Source: Novosphingobium mangrovisedimenti (GTDB lineage Bacteria > Pseudomonadota > Alphaproteobacteria > Sphingomonadales > Sphingomonadaceae). From it: 64,000 nucleotides of DNA. Shown here one piece after another: positions 46,983 to 55,423 of this stretch. The notes beneath the pieces are model-generated. The model saw only the letters and a program-made list of their open reading frames with translations. It was not told the DNA's origin and searched no databases. The stretch spans positions 372,001 through 436,000 of the forward strand of contig NZ_JANZXA010000001.1 of assembly GCF_025153475.1 (NCBI RefSeq), in the 5' to 3' direction. Positions within the stretch are counted from its first letter, which is position 1. Every line of letters begins with the position of its first letter. The position numbers and the translations under genes are program-made.

Positions 46983-47012
46983 AAAAAAATCCGGGGCCAG
47001 ACGGCCCCGGAT
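46983..47012 (-). terminator. Rho-independent terminator of the hydroxylase gene
   Basis: ATCCGGGGCC (46989-46998) and GGCCCCGGAT (47003-47012) make a perfect 10-bp stem with loop AGAC. On the minus strand it is followed by a run of seven T. It can also help to end the convergent P450 transcript. Confidence 0.9.
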
Positions 47013-47038
47013 TCTCCATTTCCCGCGTGACAGATCGT

Positions 47039-47851
47039 TCAGACTGCGCTGGCGCCTCCGGGCACCTTCTTCGCCTTGGGCTTGTACTCGGCGCCCTTGT
47101 AGCCTTCGCCATAGTCCAGCGTGCCAAACATCCAGTCGTAGAGCAGCGAGATCGTCGCGAAGTTGCCGCCGGTGAAGCGCGCATGGTGGTTGTGGTGCAT
47201 CACCGACATCGTGTTGAGGTACCTGAAGGGGAAGCGGTCCACCGTCCACAGGTCGTGGTTGTGCAGGTTGATCTGCGAGAAGGCGACCCAGGTCACGACG
47301 ATGGTGACGACGTGGAAGTCTCCCATGAAGCGCGACAGCACGAAGATGCAGGCAACATAGAGCCCCAGCCCCATCGCGACTTCGAGCGGGTGGATATAGC
47401 TCGAGTCCTCGCGGCACGGGTTGTGCTGGCGATGGTGCACGGCGTGGACCCAGATCAGCGGGCCGCCCAGGAAGCCGGCATCGTGGAACAGGAAGCGGTG
47501 CACCAGATAGTAGAAGAAATCATAGACCATCAGGATGACGAAGCAGTCGAGCAGAACCTGCCAGACCGGCTGAGGGGCGGTCGTCAGGCAGAACGGCAGC
47601 ACGCCCGCGAAGATTGCCACCCAGAAAAAGAGGCCCCACTTGCGGTTCCAGCGCTGGTTCGCCGCATAGCGCGGGTTCTCCATTTTCTGGCGGTAGGTCT
47701 CATGATTGAGACGATTGGCCTCGCGGAACGTGGGCACCAGCCGCACCAGCAGCTTTCCCACCAAGGTCACGGCCATGATTCCAAGCGCCGTGTAAAGCGA
47801 CAATTGCCACTGGTAGCCCGCTACCAGTCCATCCCAAAACGCGCTGCCCAT
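47039..47851 (-). CDS. Sterol desaturase / fatty-acid hydroxylase family membrane protein
   Basis: The 270-residue di-iron membrane protein has several hydrophobic helices and the histidine clusters HRFLFH, HAVHHRQHN, NLHNH and MHHNHHAR that bind the iron pair. Members hydroxylate carotenoids, sterols or fatty acids, including sphingolipid or hopanoid chains; the substrate cannot be read here. It ends with a basic tail. It is monocistronic with a clear terminator. Confidence 0.9.
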   Translation of the reverse strand: MGSAFWDGLVAGYQWQLSLYTALGIMAVTLVGKLLVRLVPTFREANRLNHETYRQKMENPRYAANQRWNRKWGLFFWVAIFAGVLPFCLTTAPQPVWQVLLDCFVILMVYDFFYYLVHRFLFHDAGFLGGPLIWVHAVHHRQHNPCREDSSYIHPLEVAMGLGLYVACIFVLSRFMGDFHVVTIVVTWVAFSQINLHNHDLWTVDRFPFRYLNTMSVMHHNHHARFTGGNFATISLLYDWMFGTLDYGEGYKGAEYKPKAKKVPGGASAV

Positions 47852-48005
47852 TGTTCGATCCTCTCAGACTCTGCATCCCGGGCCTGATTCGTTGACGGCT
47901 CCGAGAACATTGTTCTCATAGCGAGGCGAGGTGGATCATTTCCTTGTCCCAGATCAAATTCGAGACGGGTGGCGGGGCGTCATCCTCTCCCGCGGTCCCG
48001 TCACG

Positions 48006-48770
48006 CTAGATCCCGGCGTACCACGCATAGGCGCCGTTATCCTCCCAGTAGCCGCCCTTCCCGCCGTAAATGCCGTCGAGAGAGGCCACTGCCTCGATGC
48101 GGGTAACGAACTTGGCGTGCTTGTAGCCGAGCTGGCGCTCGACCCGCAGGCGCAGCGGAGCGCCGTGGGCCTGTTCCAGCGGCTTGCCGTTCATGGCCCA
48201 GGCAAGGATCGTCTGCGGGTGAAAGGCATCCACCAGATCGATCGATTCATAATAGGGCCGCCCGTGATAGAGATCGGCGCAGTGGAACACGACGTACTTC
48301 GCCTGAGGCTTGAGCCCGGCGAGATCGAGCAGCGGCCCGAGGCGAGGGCCCGTCCACTGGCCGATCGCGCTCCAGCCCTCGACGCAGTCGTGCCGGGTGA
48401 TCTGGGTGCGCTGGGGCATGGACCTGAGCGTATCGAGCGGCAGCGTCAGCGGCTTTTCCACCAGCCCCTCCACCCGCAATGCCCATTGCGCAAAGCCCTG
48501 CGCCAGATGCCGGCGATAGACGGGATCGGCCACTTCGCGGCTGCCATTGGCGCGAAACACGGGCGACATGTCCGCCTCGGTGAACTCGCGCGCCAGGGCA
48601 TTGCGGCCGAGTGCGCGCTGGGTGGCCATATGCAGGTCTTCGGCGCCTTCCAGGGTATGGCGGAAGGCGGGATTCTCGAACAGCCTGTCGCAGCCGGACA
48701 GCAGAAGGCTGCCCGCCCCGGCGGCCCCGACGCGAATCAGGGTGCGGCGCGAGAGGATCAGGCGGCTCAT
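48006..48770 (-). CDS. Exported molybdopterin oxidoreductase (sulfite-oxidase family)
   Basis: The 254-residue protein has a twin-arginine signal (SRRTLIRVGAAGAGS) that ends in a lipobox-like LLSGC, then the sulfite-oxidase/YedY fold: RVEGLVEKPLTLPLDTL, TRHDCVEGWSAIGQWTG with the Mo-binding Cys, HCADLYHGRPYYESIDL and GAPLRLRVERQLGYKHAKFV. It is therefore a periplasmic, perhaps lipid-anchored, molybdoenzyme that gets or gives electrons through the cytochrome b encoded upstream (ATGA overlap). Its substrate may be sulfite, methionine sulfoxide or another oxidised compound. Confidence 0.9.
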   Translation of the reverse strand: MSRLILSRRTLIRVGAAGAGSLLLSGCDRLFENPAFRHTLEGAEDLHMATQRALGRNALAREFTEADMSPVFRANGSREVADPVYRRHLAQGFAQWALRVEGLVEKPLTLPLDTLRSMPQRTQITRHDCVEGWSAIGQWTGPRLGPLLDLAGLKPQAKYVVFHCADLYHGRPYYESIDLVDAFHPQTILAWAMNGKPLEQAHGAPLRLRVERQLGYKHAKFVTRIEAVASLDGIYGGKGGYWEDNGAYAWYAGI

Positions 48771-49648
48771 ACGGCTTGCTCCGGCATCTGTCCTGCGGGT
48801 GCCGGCTTTTCAGCGGGCAATCGATAACGGCCGGTGATCATCGAACGCACCTCGTTCAAGGGCCCGGCCAGCACGACCATCGCCATGTGGACGAGAAAGA
48901 ACAGCACCAGCAGAAAGGCGCAGATGAAATGCACCGAACGCGCGGACTGGCGGCCGCCGAACACTTCCGCCGCCAGCGGAAACCATGCGTCGGTGCCTGG
49001 AGACATCGCCAGCCCGGTCAGGATCATCAGCGGCAGCAGGCCGAACAGCACGCCGGCATAGGCCAGCTTCTGCAGAACGTTGTACTTCAGCGCCGCCGGC
49101 CCGGTGGGGAAACGCAGGCGCGCGTGCGCCTCGATGTCGTGCCAGATATGCGACGGCCGCCATTCGGCACGGGTAATGTGGATGTCGCGCTGAATATGCC
49201 GGTTGACCAGCGACCACAGCAGATAGAGCAGCAGCCCCACCGCCAGCACCCAGGCAAAGGCCAGATGCCAGATACGCGCACCGGCAAGACTGTAGCGCGA
49301 GGGGATCGTCGCCCAGTAGGGGACCGCGCGGCGCTGCATGCGCCCGTCCTGATCCTCCCAGAGCCCGAGCACACCGGTCGTTTCGATCCGGGCATTGCCG
49401 ATCTGCAGATAGCCGAACTCCTTGCCCGCCGCCCGCGCCGAGCTGATCTTCAGCCAGGGTGCGTCGTAATTCGCCCCGTATTCACCCCAGTAGAGGCGTG
49501 GGTGCGCGTTGAAGATCATCAAGCCGCTCATCAGCATGACGAGCAGGGTCCCGGCATTGATCCAGTGCCACAGGCGCGTGGAGAGGCGGTGGCGCCTGAC
49601 CACTTCGCCCCCTCCGGAACGCACTGCCGGGACCGCCGCCCCGCTCAT
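48767..49648 (-). CDS. Membrane cytochrome b (b561/hydrogenase type)
   Basis: The 293-residue protein has four hydrophobic helices and paired histidines (STRLWHWINAGTLL, RIWHLAFAWVLAVG, SVHFICAFLLVLFFLVHMAMV) that would bind two haems b. It connects the quinone pool to the periplasmic molybdoenzyme that it overlaps. It carries a long soluble insertion between helices 1 and 2 (about residues 60-120). The upstream peroxidase-like CMD gene overlaps it by ATGA, so the three are co-translated. Confidence 0.9.
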   Translation of the reverse strand: MSGAAVPAVRSGGGEVVRRHRLSTRLWHWINAGTLLVMLMSGLMIFNAHPRLYWGEYGANYDAPWLKISSARAAGKEFGYLQIGNARIETTGVLGLWEDQDGRMQRRAVPYWATIPSRYSLAGARIWHLAFAWVLAVGLLLYLLWSLVNRHIQRDIHITRAEWRPSHIWHDIEAHARLRFPTGPAALKYNVLQKLAYAGVLFGLLPLMILTGLAMSPGTDAWFPLAAEVFGGRQSARSVHFICAFLLVLFFLVHMAMVVLAGPLNEVRSMITGRYRLPAEKPAPAGQMPEQAV

Positions 49649-50277
49649 TCGTGGGTCAGCCCCGGATTGCCGCCTTCCAGCCGGATGCGCAGCGTATTCT
49701 GCACATAGGCGGTGGCGACGTACTGGCCGACCATCATCGGAAATTCGATGAGCTGCGCCTCATCCCAGCTCTGCGCGAGCACAGTCCAGGTCGCATCCGA
49801 AAGCACCTTGTCCTCCAGCAATTCCTCCACCCCGCGCAGGATCGCCGCTTCATGCGTGGTCCAGCCGGGCGCCGTCGCGCCGATGCGGGTGCGCGCGATG
49901 GTATCGTTGTCCAGCCCGACACGATAGGCGATGTTGACGTGCTGGCCCCATTCATACGGCGCACGGCACAGCCAGCCGATCCGCAGCACCGCCAGTTCGC
50001 GCTCGCGCGCGGGGATGCGGCCGCTGAACAGCACCGTGCCCATTTGCATCTGGCAGCGGAAGAGGTCGGGATGCTTGAGCACGGTGCACATGTATTCGGG
50101 CACCTCGTCTATCCGCGGCGCGCCCGCGCCGGCGCGAACCGCGTGGACCAGCTCGCGCGAGGCTTCGTCTATGTCGTCCTGCGCGACCGCATCGATGCGC
50201 GGCCGGTCGCCCACGACATGCGCCTCGCGCGCCGCGATGTCGAAACCCGGATCAAATGCCGCGGTTGCCAAAGTCAT
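49645..50277 (-). CDS. Carboxymuconolactone decarboxylase-family (AhpD-like) protein
   Basis: The 210-residue helical protein has the CMD fold: RERELAVLRIGWLCRAPYEWGQHVNIA. The motif has one cysteine and a histidine (C-x8-H) but not the CxxC pair of AhpD, so peroxidase thiol chemistry is unlikely. It resembles the large CMD subfamily annotated only by fold. It is the first gene of a three-gene operon with cytochrome b and molybdoenzyme (ATGA overlap). Confidence 0.85.
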   Translation of the reverse strand: MTLATAAFDPGFDIAAREAHVVGDRPRIDAVAQDDIDEASRELVHAVRAGAGAPRIDEVPEYMCTVLKHPDLFRCQMQMGTVLFSGRIPARERELAVLRIGWLCRAPYEWGQHVNIAYRVGLDNDTIARTRIGATAPGWTTHEAAILRGVEELLEDKVLSDATWTVLAQSWDEAQLIEFPMMVGQYVATAYVQNTLRIRLEGGNPGLTHE

Positions 50278-50342
50278 ATCCGCTCCTTCATTCCCGTGTC
50301 GTTCGTTCCGGGATCGCCAGCGGTTACAGCCGTGTCCCGGTT

Positions 50343-50759
50343 CTATTCGCCGATCAGGTGGACAGCGATCTGCCGACGGTGCGGCATTGCCCGGTGCTCG
50401 GCAAGGTAAATCCCCTGCCAGGTGCCCAGCGCCATCCGTCCGCCGATCACCGGGATCTGCAGGTTCACGCCCGTCAGCGTCGCCTTGAGATGGGCGGGCA
50501 TGTCGTCGGGCCCTTCATCGTCGTGCGCATAGTGCCCGCCCTCGGGCGCCAGGCGGTTCAGCCATGCGGCAAGGTCCGTCCGCACTTCCCTGGCCGCGTT
50601 CTCCTGAATCAGCAGAGATGCCGAGGTATGCCGGCACAGCAGCGTCAGCAAACCTTCCGCCAGGCCCGTCCCGCCGAGCCAATCTGCCATCGCTCGTGTG
50701 ATATCGGTGAAGCCACGCCCCGGAGTCTCGAAGGAAAGGATGGTAGACACTTGTCTCAT
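50343..50759 (-). CDS. YjbQ/UPF0047-family protein
   Basis: The 138-residue protein begins RQVSTILSFETPGRGFTDIT and carries LLTLLCRHTSASLLIQENA, then HYAHDDEGPDDMPAHLKATLTG and LGTWQGIYLAEHR. These are the conserved histidine/glycine blocks of the YjbQ family, linked to thiamine phosphate chemistry in E. coli. I use ATG 50759; a longer frame goes into the intergenic region. It is divergent from the enoyl-CoA hydratases. Confidence 0.9.
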   Translation of the reverse strand: MRQVSTILSFETPGRGFTDITRAMADWLGGTGLAEGLLTLLCRHTSASLLIQENAAREVRTDLAAWLNRLAPEGGHYAHDDEGPDDMPAHLKATLTGVNLQIPVIGGRMALGTWQGIYLAEHRAMPHRRQIAVHLIGE

Positions 50760-50829
50760 GGCCCGCCGATCTTGATCCCTGCCCGCACAGGTTTCAACAG
50801 GCAGCAGAACAACGAGAGGAGAAACGCGC

Positions 50830-51630
50830 ATGGAAACCCGGTTCTGCAAGGTGGAGATCGACGGCCACGTGATGACCGTGACGATCGACCGTCCGGAGAT
50901 GCGCAACGCCCTTCACGGCGAGGCGAACTTCGAACTGGGCGAGGTGTTCGACCATTTCGAGGCCGATCCGCAATTGTGGGTGGCGATCCTGACCGGAGCG
51001 GGCGACAAGGCCTTTTCCGCCGGCGCCGACCTGCGCACGCCCTCCGACAAGGACGATCCGCGCGCCTACAAGGGCATGCCGGTGCCCGAGACGGGATTTG
51101 CCGGGCTCGTCTGGCGTTTCAACCGCCGCAAGCCGGTGATCGCCGCCGTCAATGGCTTTGCCCTGGGCGGCGGGTTCGAGGCAGCGCTCGCCTGCGACGT
51201 GATCGTCGCGGCCGAAAGCGCCAGCTTCGGGCTGACCGAACCGAAAGTGGGCCTTGCCGCGCTCGGCGGCGGTATCCAGCGCATCGTGCAGGAACTCGGC
51301 CCCAAGCGCGCCCACGCCATGCTGCTGACCGCGCGCAAGGTGCCCGCCGCGCAGGCGCAGGAATGGGGCATGGTCGCGGAAGTCGTGCCGGATGCCGAAC
51401 TCATGGCCTGCGCCCGGCGCTGGGCAGATGAGATCGCCGCCTGCTCACCAGCCTCGATCATCGCCACCAAGGCCGTGATGCAGTCCTACTACGACCTGGG
51501 CATGGAAGCCTCCAACCGGGAGATGTTCGCCCTGCCCGAAGTGTGCGCCATGTTCACCGGGCCCGATGCGCGCGAAGGCGGCAAGGCGCTGTTCGAAAAA
51601 CGCGCGCCGGTCTGGTCCAACCCGCAATGA
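50830..51630 (+). CDS. Enoyl-CoA hydratase/isomerase
   Basis: The 266-residue crotonase has the first oxyanion segment FSAGADLRT, the second FALGGGFEAALACDVIVAAESASFGLTEPKVGL and the MVAEVVPDAEL stretch. The glutamate in GLTEPKVGL matches one catalytic position of hydratases; the other is replaced by glycine/leucine residues (LAALGGG), so a non-canonical reaction is possible. It starts at ATG 50830 and overlaps the next crotonase by ATGA. Confidence 0.9.
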   Translation: METRFCKVEIDGHVMTVTIDRPEMRNALHGEANFELGEVFDHFEADPQLWVAILTGAGDKAFSAGADLRTPSDKDDPRAYKGMPVPETGFAGLVWRFNRRKPVIAAVNGFALGGGFEAALACDVIVAAESASFGLTEPKVGLAALGGGIQRIVQELGPKRAHAMLLTARKVPAAQAQEWGMVAEVVPDAELMACARRWADEIAACSPASIIATKAVMQSYYDLGMEASNREMFALPEVCAMFTGPDAREGGKALFEKRAPVWSNPQ

Positions 51631-52412
51631 GCGGAGGGCCCACCGTCCTCGTCGAGCGGCAGGGGGCGATCGCGCAGGTCACGCTCAACCGCCCGGAACG
51701 CCGCAACGGCGTGACGGTGGCCATGTGCTTCGCATTTCACGAGGCCGTGTCGCGGATCGCCGGGAGCGATGCCCGCGTGCTGGTGCTGCGCGGTGCCGGG
51801 GACGACTTCTGCGTCGGTGCCGACATCGCGGCATCGCCCGAAGAGAACGCCCCGCCCACAGAGCCGGGCACCGCAACCCCCGGCGACATGGGTGCGATCT
51901 ATCATGCCTCGACCCTGCTCCACACGATGCCGCAGGTAACCATCGCCGCGATCGACGGTGGATGCGCCGGTGCCGGCATGGGCTGGGCCACCGCCTGCGA
52001 CCTGCGCTTCGCCACGGCCCGGGCACGGTTCTCAACGGCGTTCCTCAACGTCGGCGTCTCGGGCGACATGGGGCTGGCATGGAACCTCGCCCGCCTCGTC
52101 GGCGGCGCCAAGGCGCGCGAACTGCTGTTCTTCCCGGACCGCTTCGACGGCAGGGACGCGCTTGCCGTGGGGCTGGTCAACCGTCTCTACGAGCCCGACG
52201 TCCTGCACGCGCGAACGCGCGCGCTGGCCGAACAGCTCGCCGCGCGCGATCCGCTGGCATTGCGCCTGATGAAAGCCAACTGCGTCTCAGCCGAAACGCT
52301 GCCCATGGGCGACTACATCGAGGTCGAATCCGGGCGCCACCTGCAGACCACCAATCGCCCAGAACTGCGCCGGCTGATGGCCGAGGGATACGCCCACCGC
52401 AAAGGCAGCTAA
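51627..52412 (+). CDS. Second enoyl-CoA hydratase/isomerase
   Basis: The 261-residue crotonase has FCVGADIAASPE, IDGGCAGAGMGWATACDLRFATARARFSTAFLNVGVSGDMG and an intact C-terminal helical part. The aspartate in SGDMG is a candidate catalytic residue, and the usual first glutamate is absent. It is ATGA-coupled to the crotonase upstream; the pair probably handle related acyl-CoA steps. No ligase or dehydrogenase accompanies them. Confidence 0.9.
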   Translation: MSGGPTVLVERQGAIAQVTLNRPERRNGVTVAMCFAFHEAVSRIAGSDARVLVLRGAGDDFCVGADIAASPEENAPPTEPGTATPGDMGAIYHASTLLHTMPQVTIAAIDGGCAGAGMGWATACDLRFATARARFSTAFLNVGVSGDMGLAWNLARLVGGAKARELLFFPDRFDGRDALAVGLVNRLYEPDVLHARTRALAEQLAARDPLALRLMKANCVSAETLPMGDYIEVESGRHLQTTNRPELRRLMAEGYAHRKGS

Positions 52413-52431
52413 GCGCGAGCGCACGAACGGC

Positions 52432-53778
52432 TCAGTCGCCCGCGATGGTCATCCCATCGACGCGGACGGTCGGGACATTGATCGCGCGATACCATTCCAG
52501 ATCGTTCGCCGGGGTAAGCTGCGCGAACATGGACAGCAGGTTGCCCGCCACGGTGAATTCGGAAATCGGTCCCGCCAGTTCGCCGTCGACGATGCGTAAG
52601 CCCGTCGCGCCCCGGCTGTAGTCTCCGGTCACGCCGTTGACGCCTTGCCCGATGAGTTCGGTCACGTAGACGCCATCCTTGATGTCGGCCATCAGTTCGG
52701 CGGGCGACAGGGCACCCGCGGCCAGGTGCACGTTGCCGACCGAGACACTGGGCGCGCCGCCGCCGCTACGCGCGGCGTGACCGGTAGGCTGCATGCCGAG
52801 CTGGCGGGCCGAAGCCGAATCAAGCAGCCAGCCGGTGATGCGCCCATCCTCGACCAGATTGCGCGCGACGGTGGGAAGACCCTCGCCGTCGAACGGACGC
52901 GAACGCAGGCCGCGCGGCCTGTGCGGCTCCTCGACGATGGCGATGCCCGGCGCGAAGATCTGATCTTCCAGCTTGTCGAGCAGGAAGCTCGACCGACGGG
53001 CGATTGCGCTGCCGGACATGGCACCGATCAGGTGGCCCAGCAGCGTACCGGCAACGCGCGGGTCGAACACCACCGGCATGGCGCCGCTCTTCATCCGGCC
53101 CGAACCGATGCGGGCCACCGCGCGTTCACCGGCAAGCGTACCGATCTCCGCCGCCGGCGGCAGGTCCGCCTTGTGATGGGCCGATCGCCATGCGCTGTCG
53201 CGCTGCTTGTCCGATCCCTCGCCGCCCACGATCGACACGCTCAGCGAGTGGCTGGTCGAGCCATAGCCGCCCGCGAAACCGTGGCTGGTGGCAAGCGCGA
53301 AAACGCCCGTACCGGCACTGGCCGACGAGCCATCCGAATTGGTGACGCCAGCGATGGCGCGCGCGGCGTCTTCCGCTTCCTCGGCCATGGCCCGCAGCGT
53401 CTGCGGGCTGGGTTCGGAGGCATCGACGAGATCGAGAACGGGCCAGTGGCCGCTGACCAGAAGCTCCTGCGGGGCAAGGCCGGCATAGGCGTCCTCGGGC
53501 GCGGCGCGCGCCATGTCGATGGCTCGCGCCGCCAGCTCGTCGAGCGCCTGCGGCGAAAGGTCGGAAGAGCCGATGCTCGCCGAACGGCGCCCGGCGAAGA
53601 CGCGCAGCGCCATGTGCTCGCTTTCGGAACGCTCCACGTCCTCCAGCTTGCCGAGCCGGATCTGGATACCTTCGGACGAATTGGCCCCATAGACGGCATC
53701 GGCCGCATCGGCGCCCACGCGGCGCGCGCGCTCGATCAGGTCCTGCGCGCGATCGCTGGCCTGTTCCGGACTGAGCAT
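52432..53778 (-). CDS. pmbA: Metalloprotease PmbA (TldE)
   Basis: The 448-residue protein is the TldE/PmbA half of the TldD-TldE complex, which degrades unfolded small peptides and matures microcin B17-type peptides. The family blocks are SEHMALRVFAGRRSASIGSSDLS, NSDGSSASAGTGVFALATSHGF, FDPRVAGTLLGHLIGAMSGSAIARRSSF and GVTGDYSRGATGLRIVDGE. The TldD partner with the zinc site is not in the window. Confidence 0.93.
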   Translation of the reverse strand: MLSPEQASDRAQDLIERARRVGADAADAVYGANSSEGIQIRLGKLEDVERSESEHMALRVFAGRRSASIGSSDLSPQALDELAARAIDMARAAPEDAYAGLAPQELLVSGHWPVLDLVDASEPSPQTLRAMAEEAEDAARAIAGVTNSDGSSASAGTGVFALATSHGFAGGYGSTSHSLSVSIVGGEGSDKQRDSAWRSAHHKADLPPAAEIGTLAGERAVARIGSGRMKSGAMPVVFDPRVAGTLLGHLIGAMSGSAIARRSSFLLDKLEDQIFAPGIAIVEEPHRPRGLRSRPFDGEGLPTVARNLVEDGRITGWLLDSASARQLGMQPTGHAARSGGGAPSVSVGNVHLAAGALSPAELMADIKDGVYVTELIGQGVNGVTGDYSRGATGLRIVDGELAGPISEFTVAGNLLSMFAQLTPANDLEWYRAINVPTVRVDGMTIAGD

Positions 53779-53920
53779 GTGAAACGCAACTCCCTGATCA
53801 CCACGCCCCGCAAGACCCGGGCATGCAATCGGAATGCCCTAATCGCCACATGCACGAAGGGCAAATGCCAGTTGCAAGGATTGGTCTTCGACCGTTGCGC
53901 CGAACGACCTTCCCCGAAAA

Positions 53921-54307
53921 TCAGGTAAAGGCGAGCGCGAGCCCCTTGAACAGGGCCGTCAGCGCAAACGGCAACCCGATCGCAAGCCCCCACAGGAACA
54001 GCCGGTCGCGCTTGTAGTAGGGGGCGAGCCCGGGATCGTGGGCCTGATCGTCGGTAAGCCGGTTCCAGCGCGATTCGAAACGGCGACAGGCCGGAATGAT
54101 GGCAATGACGAGGATCACGAGGGCAAGATAGGGGAGCAACGATCCGCCGTGGGCCTTGAGCGCGCCAATGGTTACGAAGATCTGCAAGGCCGTATAGACC
54201 AGCAGCGCGTAAGCGATGTGATCGCTCATCTTTCGGCGCCAGTCCGTCTTCATGCCATCCAGTACCGCGCCCCGACGCATCGTGCCATGGTTGGTATTGT
54301 TGCTCAT
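53921..54307 (-). CDS. Small inner-membrane protein of unknown function
   Basis: The 128-residue protein from ATG 54307 has GGGAGAG upstream. Hydrophobic segments at about residues 30-47, 55-73 and 105-125 (IAYALLVYTALQIFVTIGAL, LLPYLALVILVIAIIPA, LFLWGLAIGLPFALTALFKG) suggest three spans, with a charged loop between the second and third. I recognise no named family. Confidence 0.75.
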   Translation of the reverse strand: MSNNTNHGTMRRGAVLDGMKTDWRRKMSDHIAYALLVYTALQIFVTIGALKAHGGSLLPYLALVILVIAIIPACRRFESRWNRLTDDQAHDPGLAPYYKRDRLFLWGLAIGLPFALTALFKGLALAFT

Positions 54308-54506
54308 CAGGCGACTCTCCCTCGTCCGACAGGGCGGAACTAAACCACCTAAATGCGATTCGATCAAGCTGGGTTCGATTTTCTGCAAGTGCGAAGAAGA
54401 GATTAACACCTCTTGCGCCCGACTCATGCACGAAACCTGCCAAATTACCCGGCCAGACGGATTGCCGGCTTGCCGTCGCCCCGCCGGCTGCGTAAACCTC
54501 ACAGGG

Positions 54507-55298
54507 ATGACGGGAACGACTGATCTCATGCAGGAACGAAGCGACGCGGTCGCGGGTGCCTCGCTGGTTGCCGAACGTGGCGGACTCGAAGTCATTTCGA
54601 TCGCCAAGAGCTATGACAAGCGCGCCGTGCTCACCGACATCTCGCTGTCGGTGGCCAAGGGCGAAGTGCTGGGCCTGCTGGGCCCCAACGGCGCCGGCAA
54701 GACAACCTGCTTCTATTCGATCATGGGCCTGGTGCGCCCGGACTCGGGCCGTATCCTGATGGACGGCATCGATGTCACCCGCCTGCCGATGTACCGCCGC
54801 GCGATCCTGGGGCTGGGCTACCTGCCGCAGGAGACCTCGATCTTCCGGGGCATGACCGTCGAGCAGAACATCAACGCGGTCCTCGAACTCAACGAACCGG
54901 ACACGCAGGTGCGCCAGGGCGAGCTGGAACGGCTGCTCGACGAATTCGGGCTTACGCGCCTGCGCTCCAGTCCGGCGATGGCCCTTTCGGGCGGTGAACG
55001 CCGCCGCTGCGAAATCGCGCGCGCGCTGGCCGCTAAACCTTCGATCATGCTGCTCGACGAGCCGTTCGCCGGCATCGACCCGCTGTCCATCGCCGACATT
55101 CGCGACCTCGTGCGCGACCTCAAGAACCGCGGCATCGGCGTGCTGATCACCGATCACAACGTGCGCGAAACGCTCGACATCGTCGACCGCGCCTGCATCA
55201 TCTACGGTGGCCAGGTGCTCTTTTCCGGTGGCCCCGAAGCGCTTGTCGCCGACGAGAACGTACGCCGCCTCTATCTCGGCGAGGGCTTCACGTTGTGA
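54507..55298 (+). CDS. lptB: LPS export ABC transporter ATPase LptB
   Basis: The 263-residue ATPase powers lipopolysaccharide transport (LptBFG). It has Walker A LGPNGAGKTT, the Q-loop LPQETSIF with the LptB-type FRGMTVEQNI, signature LSGGERRR, Walker B LLDEPFAGIDP and LITDHNVRETL, closely like E. coli LptB. The starts 54507 and 54528 are both possible. lptA and lptC are not upstream, unlike in many bacteria, but rpoN follows. Confidence 0.94.
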   Translation: MTGTTDLMQERSDAVAGASLVAERGGLEVISIAKSYDKRAVLTDISLSVAKGEVLGLLGPNGAGKTTCFYSIMGLVRPDSGRILMDGIDVTRLPMYRRAILGLGYLPQETSIFRGMTVEQNINAVLELNEPDTQVRQGELERLLDEFGLTRLRSSPAMALSGGERRRCEIARALAAKPSIMLLDEPFAGIDPLSIADIRDLVRDLKNRGIGVLITDHNVRETLDIVDRACIIYGGQVLFSGGPEALVADENVRRLYLGEGFTL

Positions 55299-55423
55299 TT
55301 CTCGCGAGGGGGGGGCTTCATTCCGGTGCATCGGGCCCTGCGCAAGCCGCGTACCCGGCCTGCGCCCGGCACGGCGGCCTGCCCTTCCCGCCGAAGGGCC
55401 GGTGCGGACGGACGGACTGACCG

